Shown piece after piece: positions 1 through 7,886 of a stretch of 63,826 nucleotides of DNA. Source of the DNA: Kitasatospora sp. NA04385. GTDB lineage: Bacteria > Actinomycetota > Actinomycetes > Streptomycetales > Streptomycetaceae. Made by a program: the position numbers and the translations under genes. The notes under the pieces were generated by a model, which saw only the letters and a program-made list of their open reading frames with translations, ran no database searches and had not been told where the DNA came from. Numbering within the stretch: the first letter of the stretch is position 1; every line of letters begins with the position of its first letter. The stretch lies in contig NZ_CP054919.1 in assembly GCF_013364235.1 (NCBI RefSeq), positions 2,652,501 to 2,716,326 of the forward strand. The letters run 5' to 3'.

Positions 1-245
1 ACTTCATAAAGGAATCTCCAACCAACCGATACCGGCTGGCCGGGGATGTCAACATATCTGGCGTTGACTTTTGGCACGCTGTTGAGTTCTCAAGGAACGG
101 ATGCTTCCTTCGAGCCGCATTCCTGCGGACCCTCCGGGCGCTTCGTTCTTTCGTGTTTCCAGCTTATCAGATCCGAGCCTGTGCTCTTTCCCGACTCGCT
201 TTCGTCTTCTGCGGCTTGACGCCCCGTCCGACGTTTCAAACTCTA
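1..245 (-). promoter_or_regulatory. rRNA operon promoter and 16S leader (16S gene lies left of the window)
   Basis: On the minus strand this stretch reads as a streptomycete rrn leader. The segment at plus 60-93 contains TTGAGAACTCAACAGCGTGCC followed by AAAAGTCAACGCC, a block I recognise from Streptomyces leaders just upstream of 16S rRNA, where it is thought to belong to the box A antitermination and processing region. A -10-like TAGAGT lies at 240-245 (minus) and another candidate, TAAGCT, at 161-166. Both lack a clear -35. The sequence is distinctly less GC-rich than its surroundings, as expected for rRNA control regions. The 16S start itself is not visible, so the gene should begin beyond position 1. 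Confidence 0.75.
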
Positions 246-434
246 GCCGATCCCCGCTCCGTAAAGCGAATCGGCCGCAATCTCCGGAAAAGCGCACGCC
301 GACAATACGAACGGGGACGCGAAAAGGACGCGACCCGTCACGGATCATCGAACTGGTTTCTCAAGGGATTGGCCGCCCCGGGACCGTCCACACAGATGCG
401 TGTCCGGTGCTCCCTGCCGAGCGACCAGTGAACA

Positions 435-1160
435 CTACGCCGGATCCGCGCCAGGTGCAAACTCGCCCGTGCGGACGGTCCAGTCGCAGGCCGCCCGGGT
501 GGTCGTCACGTAGGCGGCGTTGGGGCGGTCGTTGTCGTCGATGCGTCGGCGGGCGGCTTCCGGGTCCTGGCCGCCGGCAGTGTGGCGGGCGAGCAGGCGG
601 GTGGCGCGGGTGCTCTCGTCCGCTTCGACGTACCAGAGTTCGCGCAGCAGGGCCCGGGCGTCCGTCCACGGAGCGGTGGGGGCGGCGAGGTAGTTGCCCT
701 CGGTGATGACGAGCCGGGTGTGGGGGCGGATGAGGTGGCGGGCGGCGACCGGTTCGTCGAGGGTGCGGTCGAAGTCGGGGGCGTAGAGGTCGTGGAAGCG
801 GTCGGCGGCGACGCGTCGGAGGAGCGCGAGGTAGCCGTGGGCGTCGAAGGTCTCGGGGGCGCCCTTGCGGGGGCGCAGGCCGAGGCGGTCGAGCTGGGCG
901 TTGGAGAGGTGGAAGCCGTCGAGCGGGAGGTGGGCGGCGGTGTCGGGGCCCTCGCGGCGGTTGATCTCTTCGGTGAGGAGGCGCGCGAGGGTGGACTTTC
1001 CGGCGGCGGGCGCTCCGGCCAGGCCGAGGATGGTCCGTCCGGTGCCGCTGCCGGGGCCGTGGAGCAGGCCGAGGGCTCGAACCACCACCTGTTCCGCGAC
1101 GGCCGCGGGCTGCTCGGTGGCGGGGGTGGAGGTGGGGGCGGAGCTGCCTTCGACGTGCAT
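435..1160 (-). CDS. P-loop nucleoside/nucleotide kinase family protein (uridine kinase/PRK-like)
   Basis: A 241-residue cytoplasmic protein of the uridine kinase/phosphoribulokinase-like P-loop group. The Walker A motif is GAPAAGKS, near residue 50, and the family-typical DGFHLSN segment follows, then RKGAPETFD and TEGNYL. The substrate cannot be told from sequence. Relatives phosphorylate nucleosides, pantothenate or sugars. I chose ATG at 1160 because AGGG lies about 9 nt upstream. An in-frame GTG at 1169 would add three residues. The gene begins only about 10 nt after the stop of the LD-carboxypeptidase gene, so the two are probably cotranscribed. The first 25 residues are Ala/Pro/Thr-rich and probably disordered. 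Confidence 0.8.
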   Translation of the reverse strand: MHVEGSSAPTSTPATEQPAAVAEQVVVRALGLLHGPGSGTGRTILGLAGAPAAGKSTLARLLTEEINRREGPDTAAHLPLDGFHLSNAQLDRLGLRPRKGAPETFDAHGYLALLRRVAADRFHDLYAPDFDRTLDEPVAARHLIRPHTRLVITEGNYLAAPTAPWTDARALLRELWYVEADESTRATRLLARHTAGGQDPEAARRRIDDNDRPNAAYVTTTRAACDWTVRTGEFAPGADPA

Positions 1161-1170
1161 GGCTCGCACC

Positions 1171-2100
1171 CTACGCGCCGGTAGGGCCGCTGAGAACGGG
1201 TGCGTCCAGGGTGAGCGTGCCGGCGTCGGCGTCGAGGGTGGCGGGGACGCCGAGCGGGACGGTGATCGAGGAGGGGCAGTGACCGAAGCCGAGCTCCCAC
1301 AGGACGGGGACGCCGAGTCCGCCGAGGTGGTCGAGCATCACGGCGCGCACACCGTCGAGCGGGCCGCAGCCGTCCCAGGAGCCGAGGACCACTCCGGCCA
1401 CTCCCTCCAGGGCTCCGCTGCGGCGGAGCTGGGTGAGCATCCGGTCGAGCTGGTAGGGCTGCTCGTTGACGTCCTCCAGGAGGAGCAGGCCGCCGGCGAA
1501 GGACGGACGCGCGCCGGGGGTGCCGCGGTCGGCCGCGAGCAGGGAGGCGCAGCCGCCCATCAGGACGCCGTGTGCCCGGCCGGGGACGAGGGCGGTGGCG
1601 TCGGGGCCGGTGAGCGCGGTGGTGCCGGCGGGTTCGAAGAGGGTGCGGCGCAGGTGTTCGGCGGTGGCGGGGTCGGTGCTGAACACGACGGTTCCGGGCA
1701 TCGGGCCGTAGAAGGTGGGGATGCCGAGGCGCTGGGCGAAGGCTTCGTGCAGGACGGTGACGTCGCTGAAGCCGACCAGCGGTTTCGGTTCGGCGGCGCG
1801 CATCGCGTCCCAGTCGAGGAGGTCGACCATCCGGTGCGCGCCGAAGCCGCCGCGGGCGCAGAGGACGGCGTCGATGTCGGGGTCGAGCCAGGCGGCCTGC
1901 AGGTCCGCGGCGCGGTGGGCGTCACTGCCGGCCAGGTGCGGCAGCGTGGGGTGGGTGTCGTGGAGGTGCGGGAGGACGGTCACGTCCAGGCCCCAGGAGC
2001 GGAGGACGTCGATGCCGAGGGCGAGTCGGGCGGGGTCGATCGCGCCGCTGGTGGCGGCGAGGGCGACCCGGTCGCCGGGGCGGAGCGGGCGCAGGGGCAT
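1171..2100 (-). CDS. LD-carboxypeptidase, peptidase family S66
   Basis: A 309-residue protein of the S66 family, which contains LdcA and MccF. LdcA-type members remove the terminal D-Ala from tetrapeptide stems during peptidoglycan recycling. MccF-type members cleave microcin-like aminoacyl-nucleotide amides. Family landmarks are present: ARGGFGAHR, then GFSDVTVLH (nucleophile Ser), LEDVNEQPYQLDRM (catalytic Glu) and GHCPSS (catalytic His). There is no signal peptide, so it should act in the cytoplasm. The start at 2100 has a clear GAAGGAG ribosome site at about 8 nt. An upstream extension of the same frame is compositionally noncoding and was left out. It is followed directly by the kinase gene. 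LdcA and MccF roles cannot be separated by eye. Confidence 0.88.
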   Translation of the reverse strand: MPLRPLRPGDRVALAATSGAIDPARLALGIDVLRSWGLDVTVLPHLHDTHPTLPHLAGSDAHRAADLQAAWLDPDIDAVLCARGGFGAHRMVDLLDWDAMRAAEPKPLVGFSDVTVLHEAFAQRLGIPTFYGPMPGTVVFSTDPATAEHLRRTLFEPAGTTALTGPDATALVPGRAHGVLMGGCASLLAADRGTPGARPSFAGGLLLLEDVNEQPYQLDRMLTQLRRSGALEGVAGVVLGSWDGCGPLDGVRAVMLDHLGGLGVPVLWELGFGHCPSSITVPLGVPATLDADAGTLTLDAPVLSGPTGA

Positions 2101-2326
2101 CCGGTACTCCTTCGGGGAGCGCGAGCGGCGTCGGAACGGGGGGTAACGGGAGTGGGGTGAGGGGGGACGGGGCGGGTACCGGAGTGGTGGGCCGGGAGCC
2201 GCTCCGCTCTTCCGTCTGCTGACGGTATCCCCCGTCCGGGAACGACCCATCCCCCGTGTGCCGCCGTCGCTCCGGCCGGGCCGGGGTGGGCGGCCCGCCG
2301 GAGCGGCGGCTCGGGACGGGTGTCCT

Positions 2327-3397
2327 TCAGCAGGTGCCCATGGCGGCGCGCACTTCGCCGAGCGTCCGGTCGGCGACGGCGTTGGCGCGGGCGTTGCCGG
2401 TGCGCAGGACTTCGCGCAGGACGGTGCGGTCGGCGGCGAGTTCGGCGCGGCGGGCCCGCAGCGGGCGGAGGTGCTCGTTAACCGCTTCGGTGGCCGTGCG
2501 CTTGAGGAGGGTGGCGCCACCGTCGCCGATCTCCTCGGCGACGGCGCGCGGGTCGCGGTCCTGGCAGAGCGCGGTGAGCAGCAGGAGGTTGGAGACGCCG
2601 GGGCGGTTCTCGGGGTCGTAGGCGATGCGGCGGTCGGGGTCGGTGACGGCGCCGCGGAGCAGCCGGGCGGTCTCGTCCTCGTCGGCGCCGAGGGCGATGG
2701 CGTTGCCCCGGCTCTTGCTCATCTTGCCCGCGTCGGTGCCGAGCAGCAGGGGGGCGCGCGAGAGCAGGGCCTGCGGTTCGGGGAAGAGGGGGGCGAGGGG
2801 GGCGTAGCGGTCGTTGAAGCGGCGGGCGATGGTGCGGGTGACTTCCAGGTGCGGCAGTTGGTCCCGGCCGACCGGGACGAGGTCGGCCTTGCAGAACAGG
2901 ATGTCGGCGGCCTGGTGGACGGGGTAGGTGAACATCAGCCCGCTGACGGTGGACTGCCGGGAGTGGGCGATCTCGTCCTTGACGGTGGGGTTGCGGGAGA
3001 GTTCGGCGACGCTGACCAGGCTGAGGAAGGGCAGCATCAGCTGGTTGAGGGCGGGGACGGCGCTGTGGGTGAAGATCGTGGCGCGGTCCGGGTCGACGCC
3101 CGCGGCCAGGTAGTCGAGGACCAGGTTCTCCGCGTGCTCGGCGGGGCGGTCGGCGCGGTCCCGGTCGGTGATCGCCTGGTAGTCGGGGATCACGATCATG
3201 AGTTCGAGGCCCCGGGACTGGAGTTCCACCCGGTTGCGGAGCGTCCCGAAGTAGTGGCCGAGGTGCAGCGGGCCGGTGGGGCGGTCGCCGGTCAGGATGC
3301 GGTGGTGCCCTGCGGCGGTGGGGGCCACCAGGGGGTTCGCGCTCTCGGCGGCGGTGGGGGCGGCGGGGCGGCCGGTGGCTTCGGTGGCGGCGGTCAT
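2327..3397 (-). CDS. trpS: Tryptophanyl-tRNA synthetase
   Basis: A 356-residue class I tRNA synthetase that charges tRNA-Trp. The HIGH motif appears as HLGH (residues 45-48) after GDRPTGPLHLGH, and the KMSKS loop is intact as GKMSKSRGN near residue 225. Length and motifs fit TrpRS. The chosen ATG at 3397 has GAGGAG 8 nt upstream. The N-terminal 30 residues are Ala/Pro-rich and not conserved. The gene is preceded by a complete Trp-codon leader peptide and attenuator (3474-3561). Regulated auxiliary TrpRS genes of Streptomyces are known to be controlled by ribosome-mediated attenuation, and they can confer indolmycin resistance. Whether this copy is the auxiliary or the only TrpRS cannot be seen from the window. 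Confidence 0.95.
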   Translation of the reverse strand: MTAATEATGRPAAPTAAESANPLVAPTAAGHHRILTGDRPTGPLHLGHYFGTLRNRVELQSRGLELMIVIPDYQAITDRDRADRPAEHAENLVLDYLAAGVDPDRATIFTHSAVPALNQLMLPFLSLVSVAELSRNPTVKDEIAHSRQSTVSGLMFTYPVHQAADILFCKADLVPVGRDQLPHLEVTRTIARRFNDRYAPLAPLFPEPQALLSRAPLLLGTDAGKMSKSRGNAIALGADEDETARLLRGAVTDPDRRIAYDPENRPGVSNLLLLTALCQDRDPRAVAEEIGDGGATLLKRTATEAVNEHLRPLRARRAELAADRTVLREVLRTGNARANAVADRTLGEVRAAMGTC

Positions 3398-3473
3398 GGT
3401 GAGGTGCTCCTCGGTCGCGGTGGTCGGCCGCCCGCCGGGATGGCGCCCTGGACCGTCCGAGACGATCGCGCCG

Positions 3474-3535
3474 GGGCCGCCCTTGCGGACGGCCCTGGAG
3501 TCATGCGTGGGGAGTGGCCGTCCTAGGACGGCCAC
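3474..3535 (-). promoter_or_regulatory. Four-segment tryptophan attenuator of trpS
   Basis: On the minus strand four segments can pair in mutually exclusive ways. Segment 1 (3525-3535, GTGGCCGTCCT) contains the second Trp codon and the end of the leader peptide. Segment 2 (3514-3524, AGGACGGCCAC) is its perfect 11-bp complement. Segment 3 (3487-3495, GGGCCGTCC) pairs perfectly over 8 bp with GGACGGCC of segment 2. Segment 4 (3474-3482, GGGCGGCCC) pairs with segment 3 as a 9-bp stem (one G-U) closed by a GCAA tetraloop. This is the classic layout: 1:2 and 3:4 in Trp sufficiency, 2:3 when ribosomes stall at the Trp codons. The 3:4 hairpin lacks a U-tract, as is common for actinomycete terminators. 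Confidence 0.9.
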
Positions 3536-3561
3536 CAGCGCAGGCATGACGTGAGAGACAT
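3523..3561 (-). CDS. trpS leader peptide MSLTSCLRWWPS
   Basis: A 12-codon open frame reads ATG TCT CTC ACG TCA TGC CTG CGC TGG TGG CCG TCC TAG. It has two adjacent Trp codons four codons from the end, and the stop codon lies in the loop between attenuator segments 1 and 2. Two consecutive Trp codons in 12 residues is far above chance and gives the sensor for charged tRNA-Trp. The ATG lies 7 nt after a -10 box, so the transcript is probably leaderless, which would explain the absence of a ribosome site. Confidence 0.9.
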   Translation of the reverse strand: MSLTSCLRWWPS

Positions 3562-3568
3562 GACACCG

Positions 3569-3596
3569 ATCCTAACTCCGTGCTCAGGGCCCGCAA
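3569..3596 (-). promoter_or_regulatory. Promoter of the trpS leader transcript
   Basis: On the minus strand TTGCGG (3591-3596) and TAGGAT (3569-3574) are separated by 16 nt. The predicted start at about 3562 coincides with the ATG of the leader peptide. Confidence 0.6.
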
Positions 3597-3705
3597 CGGG
3601 TTTGCCCGGCGGGCGGGAACCATCGGCGGTGTGCTCACGTCCCTTGGCCCGGCACGCACCGGTGGTGCAGGATCGGGCGAGCTCGGAATCCGGAAGGGCA
3701 CAGTC

Positions 3706-4446
3706 ATGACCTCGCTCGACCAGAACGCGTCGGACCGATCCCGCACGGACGCCAACCGTCTTGCGGTGCAAGCGGGTTCGGCGGTCAGCGGCGGCGCGGA
3801 CGCACCGGGGCGGGTCGATGGCGGGAGCCCGGTGCCGGACGCCGGTGCTGCCGTCGGTGTTGGTACCGGCGCGGGCGCGGGTTCGGGTGCGGGCGCTCCC
3901 GGCGCGGTCGAGTGGTCGTCGGGGGCCTGGGGTGTCGGCGAGGTGGCGGGGCGGGCGCGTCCGCAGCGGCGGCCCGCGCCCTCGCGGCGGCTGAGCCAGG
4001 TGCGGGCGGTGGCACCGGCGCCGGGCGGGCAGCGGGCCGGGGCGGGGGACGCCGTGGCCGCGGGCGGGGGCCTGCCGGTGGAACCGGCGGGGGTGCCGAT
4101 GGGGGTGCCGATGGGGGTCCTGATCGGCGGGTCGCCCGGCTCGGCCGAGGGCACCGGCCCCGGTGGGCGGGCTCCGGAGCGCCGGGTGGCGGCGCGGCTG
4201 CTGCGGTTCGGTTCCGGCACCTGCCAGGTGGTGCTGCCGGACTGGCGACCGGCCATCGCGGTGTCGGTTCCCACCGAGCAGTTGCAGCGCTCGACCGGAT
4301 TGAGCCCGGAGGAACTGCGTTCCGCCCTGCTGTCGGTGGTGATCAACCCGGAGGCGGTGCACGACCGGGAGTTGGGGATGCGCGACTGGCAGGCCGAGGT
4401 GCCGGCGGCGCGCGGACGTCGGCGGGGTCGGCGTCCGGTCCGCTGA
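3706..4446 (+). CDS. Conserved actinobacterial protein of unknown function
   Basis: I do not recognise a named family. The 246-residue product has a long, poorly conserved Gly/Ala/Pro-rich N-terminal part (residues 1 to about 150, with Gly/Ala/Val dipeptide runs). A compact C-terminal part of about 80 residues contains LLRFGSGTCQVVLPDWRPA, then VSVPTEQLQRSTGLSPEEL and VVINPEAVHDRELGMRDW. That part looks folded and conserved. There is no signal peptide or membrane segment, and the last residues are Arg-rich. The ATG at 3706 was chosen because GGAAGGG lies 8 nt upstream. The frame is open upstream but without a better start. The gene is divergent from trpS. Confidence 0.65.
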   Translation: MTSLDQNASDRSRTDANRLAVQAGSAVSGGADAPGRVDGGSPVPDAGAAVGVGTGAGAGSGAGAPGAVEWSSGAWGVGEVAGRARPQRRPAPSRRLSQVRAVAPAPGGQRAGAGDAVAAGGGLPVEPAGVPMGVPMGVLIGGSPGSAEGTGPGGRAPERRVAARLLRFGSGTCQVVLPDWRPAIAVSVPTEQLQRSTGLSPEELRSALLSVVINPEAVHDRELGMRDWQAEVPAARGRRRGRRPVR

Positions 4447-4536
4447 GCCGGCTCGACCGCGTGGTCCGGTTCCCCCTGGTCCGGTTCCGCGCAGCCGGGA
4501 GGAGCGGCGGGTCCGGCCGTGCGGCCTCTGGCCCTG

Positions 4537-4607
4537 CGGCCCGGCCCGGCCCGGCCCGGCTGGGCTCGGCTCGGCTCGGGAGGAACGGCTCCGCTCGGGA
4601 GGAACGG
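4537..4607. repeat. Short GC-rich tandem repeats between convergent genes
   Basis: Copies of GGCCC, then of GCTCG, then two copies of GCTCGGGAGGAACGG (4574-4588 and 4593-4607) fill the gap between the unknown gene and the NUDIX gene. They are probably slippage-derived. No function is apparent. Confidence 0.6.
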
Positions 4608-4617
4608 CGGGCGGCGG

Positions 4618-5157
4618 TCAGTCGCCTTGCGGCGGGGCGGCGTTGGGCAGGTAGCCGAGGTGGACCGGTGCGATCGGGCCGGGTGCCGCGTCCCGGAGGC
4701 CGACGAGCAGCGCGGCCAGGTTCGGCGGCCAGGTCGGATCGGCGTCCGGTGCGGCGAGTTCGGCCTGCGTCCACCAGTGCCAGCCGAGGATGCCGTCGAC
4801 GCGGTGGACCGCCGCCACGTCTCCCGGTTCACGCCGCGGGCCGTGGGTCAGGAAGATGTGCTCGTGCTGGCGGACCGGGGTGCCGTGCCAGGTGAAGTCG
4901 TGCTCCCAGGTGCAGACGAGCGGGCCCGGCCGGAGGTCGGTCCAGCCGGTCTCCTCGTGCAGTTCCCGGAGGGCGCCCTCGGCCGGGGACTCGCCGCGCT
5001 CCAGGCCGCCGCCCGGGGCGTTCCAGTGGACCCCGACTTCGGAGTTGTCCGACCGGAACAGGAACACCTCGCCCTCCGGCGAGAGCACCAGCGTCCGCGC
5101 CGCCTGGCGGGGGCGCCGCTCGCCTTCGGGTCTCCGACTCCGCGTGATCCATCGCAC
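4618..5157 (-). CDS. NUDIX hydrolase
   Basis: A 179-residue cytoplasmic NUDIX protein. The NUDIX box is complete: GGGLERGESPAEGALRELHE followed by ETGW, matching GX5EX7REUXEEXGU, so metal-dependent hydrolysis of a nucleoside-diphosphate-X substrate is expected. The substrate is unknown. Downstream, a Trp/His-rich stretch (GILGWHWW) may shape the substrate pocket. The start is a GTG at 5157 with CAGGGTG 5-6 nt upstream. No in-frame ATG lies before the domain. It is divergent from the ATP-grasp gene at 5274. Confidence 0.85.
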   Translation of the reverse strand: MRWITRSRRPEGERRPRQAARTLVLSPEGEVFLFRSDNSEVGVHWNAPGGGLERGESPAEGALRELHEETGWTDLRPGPLVCTWEHDFTWHGTPVRQHEHIFLTHGPRREPGDVAAVHRVDGILGWHWWTQAELAAPDADPTWPPNLAALLVGLRDAAPGPIAPVHLGYLPNAAPPQGD

Positions 5158-5260
5158 GCGATCACCCTGGCAGAGCCCGCGACGGGGTGTCGATCGGGTT
5201 TTCGGGCGGATCCACCGGCGCGGACAAGGGGTTTCCGGGCCCTGCGCCGGTCGGTGGACC

Positions 5261-5266
5261 TAGTCT
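5261..5266 (+). promoter_or_regulatory. -10 box of a probable leaderless promoter
   Basis: TAGTCT ends 7 nt before the ATG at 5274. There is no ribosome site. This is one of at least eight such arrangements in the window. Confidence 0.5.
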
Positions 5267-5273
5267 GAGCCGC

Positions 5274-6170
5274 ATGGTCGAGGTCTCCGTCATCCTTCCG
5301 TCAGACCCGTTGTTCCCCCGTCGGGTGGACCCGCACTTCGCCTGGGAGGCGGGGGCGGTCCGGGCGGTGGGCGGCGACCACGCCCTGCTCGACCACGACG
5401 CGCTGCTCGCCGGGGACGTCGAGTCCGCCGTCCGCCGGATCCCGGCCGGCCCCGGCCCGCTCTGGTACCGGGGCTGGATGATCCCCACCGCCCGGTACGC
5501 CGAGCTCGCCGAGGCCCTGGCGGCGCGCGGCCGACCGCTGCTGACCGGGCCGGACGCGTACGCGACCGCCCACGAACTGCCCGGCTGGTACCGGACGTTC
5601 GAGTCGGTGACGCCGGCCAGCAGCTGGCTGCCCGGTACGGACTGGGACCGACAGGCGCTGGCCGCGGCGGCCGCGGAGCTGGGCGGGCGGGGGCCCGCGG
5701 TGGTGAAGGACTACGTGAAGTCCCGCAAGCACGAGTGGGCCGAGGCCTGCTACGTGCCGGACCTGGCCGACCTCGACGCGCTGGAGCGGGTGGTGTCGCG
5801 CTTCGCCGAGCTACAGGGCGAGTTCCTGGCGGGCGGGCTGGTGCTGCGCCGCTTCGAGCCGTTCGTCCGGGCCGCGGACGGGCGGGCCGAGGAGGCCCGG
5901 GTCTGGTGGCTGGACGGCGAACCGGTGCTGGTCGGCCCGCACCCCGACAGCCCGGCGAACCGGGTGGAACCCGACCTGACCGAGGTCCGCCCGCTGGTCC
6001 GGCAGTTGGGGTGCCGCTTCGTCACCACCGACCTGGCCCGGCTGCCCGGGCCGAATTCGGCGGACGGGCCCGGGCGGTGGCGGGTGGTGGAGGTCGGGGA
6101 CGGTCAGGTCAGCGAACTGCCGTCCGGGGTGGACGTCGAGGCGCTGTTCCGGACGTTGCTGAAGGCGTAG
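5274..6170 (+). CDS. ATP-grasp domain protein
   Basis: A 298-residue protein resembling the ATP-grasp family that ligates a carboxylate to an amine or thiol through an acyl phosphate. Visible signs are KDYVKSRKHEWAEACY in the middle (ATP-grasp nucleotide site), the acidic segment RVWWLDGEPVLVGP, and the C-terminal WRVVEVGDGQVSELP, whose Glu and Asp are likely metal ligands. Streptomyces genomes carry many such orphan proteins of unknown substrate. I took the ATG at 5274 (MVEVSVILPSD). The in-frame ATG upstream would place noncoding sequence in the protein. Translation is probably leaderless. The 3' end overlaps the convergent MFS gene by 62 nt. Confidence 0.75.
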   Translation: MVEVSVILPSDPLFPRRVDPHFAWEAGAVRAVGGDHALLDHDALLAGDVESAVRRIPAGPGPLWYRGWMIPTARYAELAEALAARGRPLLTGPDAYATAHELPGWYRTFESVTPASSWLPGTDWDRQALAAAAAELGGRGPAVVKDYVKSRKHEWAEACYVPDLADLDALERVVSRFAELQGEFLAGGLVLRRFEPFVRAADGRAEEARVWWLDGEPVLVGPHPDSPANRVEPDLTEVRPLVRQLGCRFVTTDLARLPGPNSADGPGRWRVVEVGDGQVSELPSGVDVEALFRTLLKA

Positions 6171-7551
6171 TCCGGGCGGTCGGTGCGGCTCTCGGTACGG
6201 CCCCTTCCGTACGGCCCTCGGGGCGTCCTTCGGGGCGGGAGGCGGACGCCGCCCGGCGTCGGCCGGGGACGCGGGCGGCCGGGTGGGCGGCGAGGTGGGC
6301 GGTGGCGGGCCTGCTCCCGGGGCGCCGTCGGACGGTGACCCGGCGCCTGGTCGGGCGGCCGGTCACGGAGCGGGAAGCGGCCGGACGGCGGAGCCCGCGC
6401 GGGCGGGCGGCCAGCACCAGCGGCCCGGCGCTGGCCGCCAGCAGGGCAGCGAGCACCGCGCCCGCGCCCGGGTACCCGAGGCCGCCGGCCAGTGCGGTGC
6501 CGACCAGCGGTCCGCACGCGATGCCGAGGGCGGAGGCGGCGGAGGTCTGGACGGCGCGGCGACCGCTCGGGTCGAGGGCGGCGGCGAGGCCGAGCAGGTG
6601 GCTGAGCACCAACGGGTAGAGCAGGTTCCACAGCAGCTCGCCCGTGGTGAAGGCCGCCGGGCCACGGGCGGTGCCGGTTAGCAGGACGCACCCGGCGATG
6701 ACCAGGGTGCCGAGCCCGATCGGGGCCGTGCGGCCGACCCGGGTGCCGAGCAGACCGGCGGCGGTCACGCCCAGCAGGCCGCCGAGCAGTGCCAGCGCGA
6801 ACACCAGACCGAGGGCGCCCTCCCCCAGCCCTGCCTGGCGGTGGCCCAGTTGGCCGCTGATGCCCCAGAGCGCGTTCTGCGCCATCGACCAGAACGGGAC
6901 GGCCAGGATGAGCGCGGTCGCGGCCCGCCTCCCGCCGTCGCCGGGCGTGACCACGGTGCGCGGCTGCGGGCCGGTCCGGGGCCTGCCCTTCCGCTCCGGT
7001 CCGCCGACCCGCGCCGGACCGGTCCGGAGCCTGCCGCTCCTGGTGGCGGCCGCGACCAGGGCGGCCAGGGCGAGCGCGGTGAAGGGCGCCGCCGGGCCGC
7101 CGCCCAGGTGCGGCAGCAGCAGGTAGAGGCCGGCCGCGGTGCCCGAGGTGGCGAGCAGGGCGCGGACGGTGGCGCGGTGCGGATCGGACGTACCGGCGAT
7201 GGCCGTGGTGGCGACGGCGGTGGCGGCGCCCCCGCCGAGGCCGGCCACCGCCAGGGCGACCGTGAGCAGCGGCAGTTGTGGTCCGGTGGCGACGAGGGCG
7301 CAGCCGAGCCCGAGCAGGGCGAGGCCGGCCCGGGCGGTGCGGCCCGGGCCGAGGGCGGCGACGCGCCCGGCGAGCAGCAGCGCGACGGTGGCGGAGGCGA
7401 GCAGCAGGGTGCTGCCGAGGGCTCCGGCCTGAGTGGGGGTCAGGCCCGCCCCGCCGGTGAGGCGGCCCACCAGGGTGGGCAGCAGGTAGGCGGGGAGCTG
7501 GCCGGCCGCGTAGAGGGCGACCGGGGGCGGCGCGGACGCGCGTGGGCGCAT
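6109..7551 (-). CDS. MFS transporter
   Basis: A 480-residue integral membrane protein with the layout of a 12-helix major facilitator. Ala/Leu/Gly-rich hydrophobic helices occupy residues 10-175 and 215-390, and the hydrophilic central loop (around PERKGRPRTGPQPRT) separates the two six-helix halves. A RAGLALLGLG-type segment follows the second helix. No substrate can be assigned. The last 75 residues are Arg/Pro/Ala-rich, not membrane-like, and partly antisense to the ATP-grasp gene. A more usual end would be near residue 400, so the tail may come from a lost stop codon. The ATG at 7551 is preceded on the minus strand by GAGAGGCCACGCCC, giving a moderate ribosome site. Confidence 0.8.
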   Translation of the reverse strand: MRPRASAPPPVALYAAGQLPAYLLPTLVGRLTGGAGLTPTQAGALGSTLLLASATVALLLAGRVAALGPGRTARAGLALLGLGCALVATGPQLPLLTVALAVAGLGGGAATAVATTAIAGTSDPHRATVRALLATSGTAAGLYLLLPHLGGGPAAPFTALALAALVAAATRSGRLRTGPARVGGPERKGRPRTGPQPRTVVTPGDGGRRAATALILAVPFWSMAQNALWGISGQLGHRQAGLGEGALGLVFALALLGGLLGVTAAGLLGTRVGRTAPIGLGTLVIAGCVLLTGTARGPAAFTTGELLWNLLYPLVLSHLLGLAAALDPSGRRAVQTSAASALGIACGPLVGTALAGGLGYPGAGAVLAALLAASAGPLVLAARPRGLRRPAASRSVTGRPTRRRVTVRRRPGSRPATAHLAAHPAARVPGRRRAASASRPEGRPEGRTEGAVPRAAPTARTTPSATSGTAPRRPPRTAVR

Positions 7552-7886
7552 GGGCGTGGCCTCTCGACCTGGTGACGGGGTGGTGCTCCCGTCCCCTCCG
7601 TCGGTCGCCCGTTCTGTGTACCAGGCGTGCCGCCGGTGGAGGTGGCCGGTGGCCGAGTCGCAACCGGTGAGCCGCCCAGTTGCGTCCCGACCGAGACAGC
7701 TCCGTAATCGAACGGCCCTTTGCCGCCAAGGCCGATGGCGCCCGGTTCACCTCGCCCGGCGGGTGACGCCCAGGGGCGCTGCTCGGTGGCCGGGGGCAGC
7801 GCCCGGTCGCTGCCCACCACTCCGGCACGGCCTCGTCCTCAGCTGATCGCGGCTCGGCCGGGAGCCGGGCCCGGCTCGGAGTCGGC
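7552..7886. other. Intergenic region between MFS and ABC genes
   Basis: These 335 bp hold the promoter side of the MFS gene and the 3' side of the ABC gene. Apart from the terminator hairpin at 7862-7877 I see no gene. Open frames here are of noncoding composition. Confidence 0.6.
7862..7877 (-). terminator. Hairpin terminator after the ABC exporter gene
   Basis: GAGCCGGGCCCGGCTC is a perfect 16-bp palindrome lying 10 nt beyond the ABC stop codon. It has no U-tract, typical of high-GC actinomycetes. Confidence 0.5.

Noticed and set aside
49..706. Short open frames in the first 700 bases
   Set aside because: They fall on the rRNA leader or are antisense to the kinase gene, and have no protein-like composition.
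1171..2520. Longer LD-carboxypeptidase starting at 2520
   Set aside because: The extension is Ser/Pro/Arg-rich antisense-like sequence overlapping the trpS 3' region. ATG 2100 has a strong ribosome site and the family-typical start.
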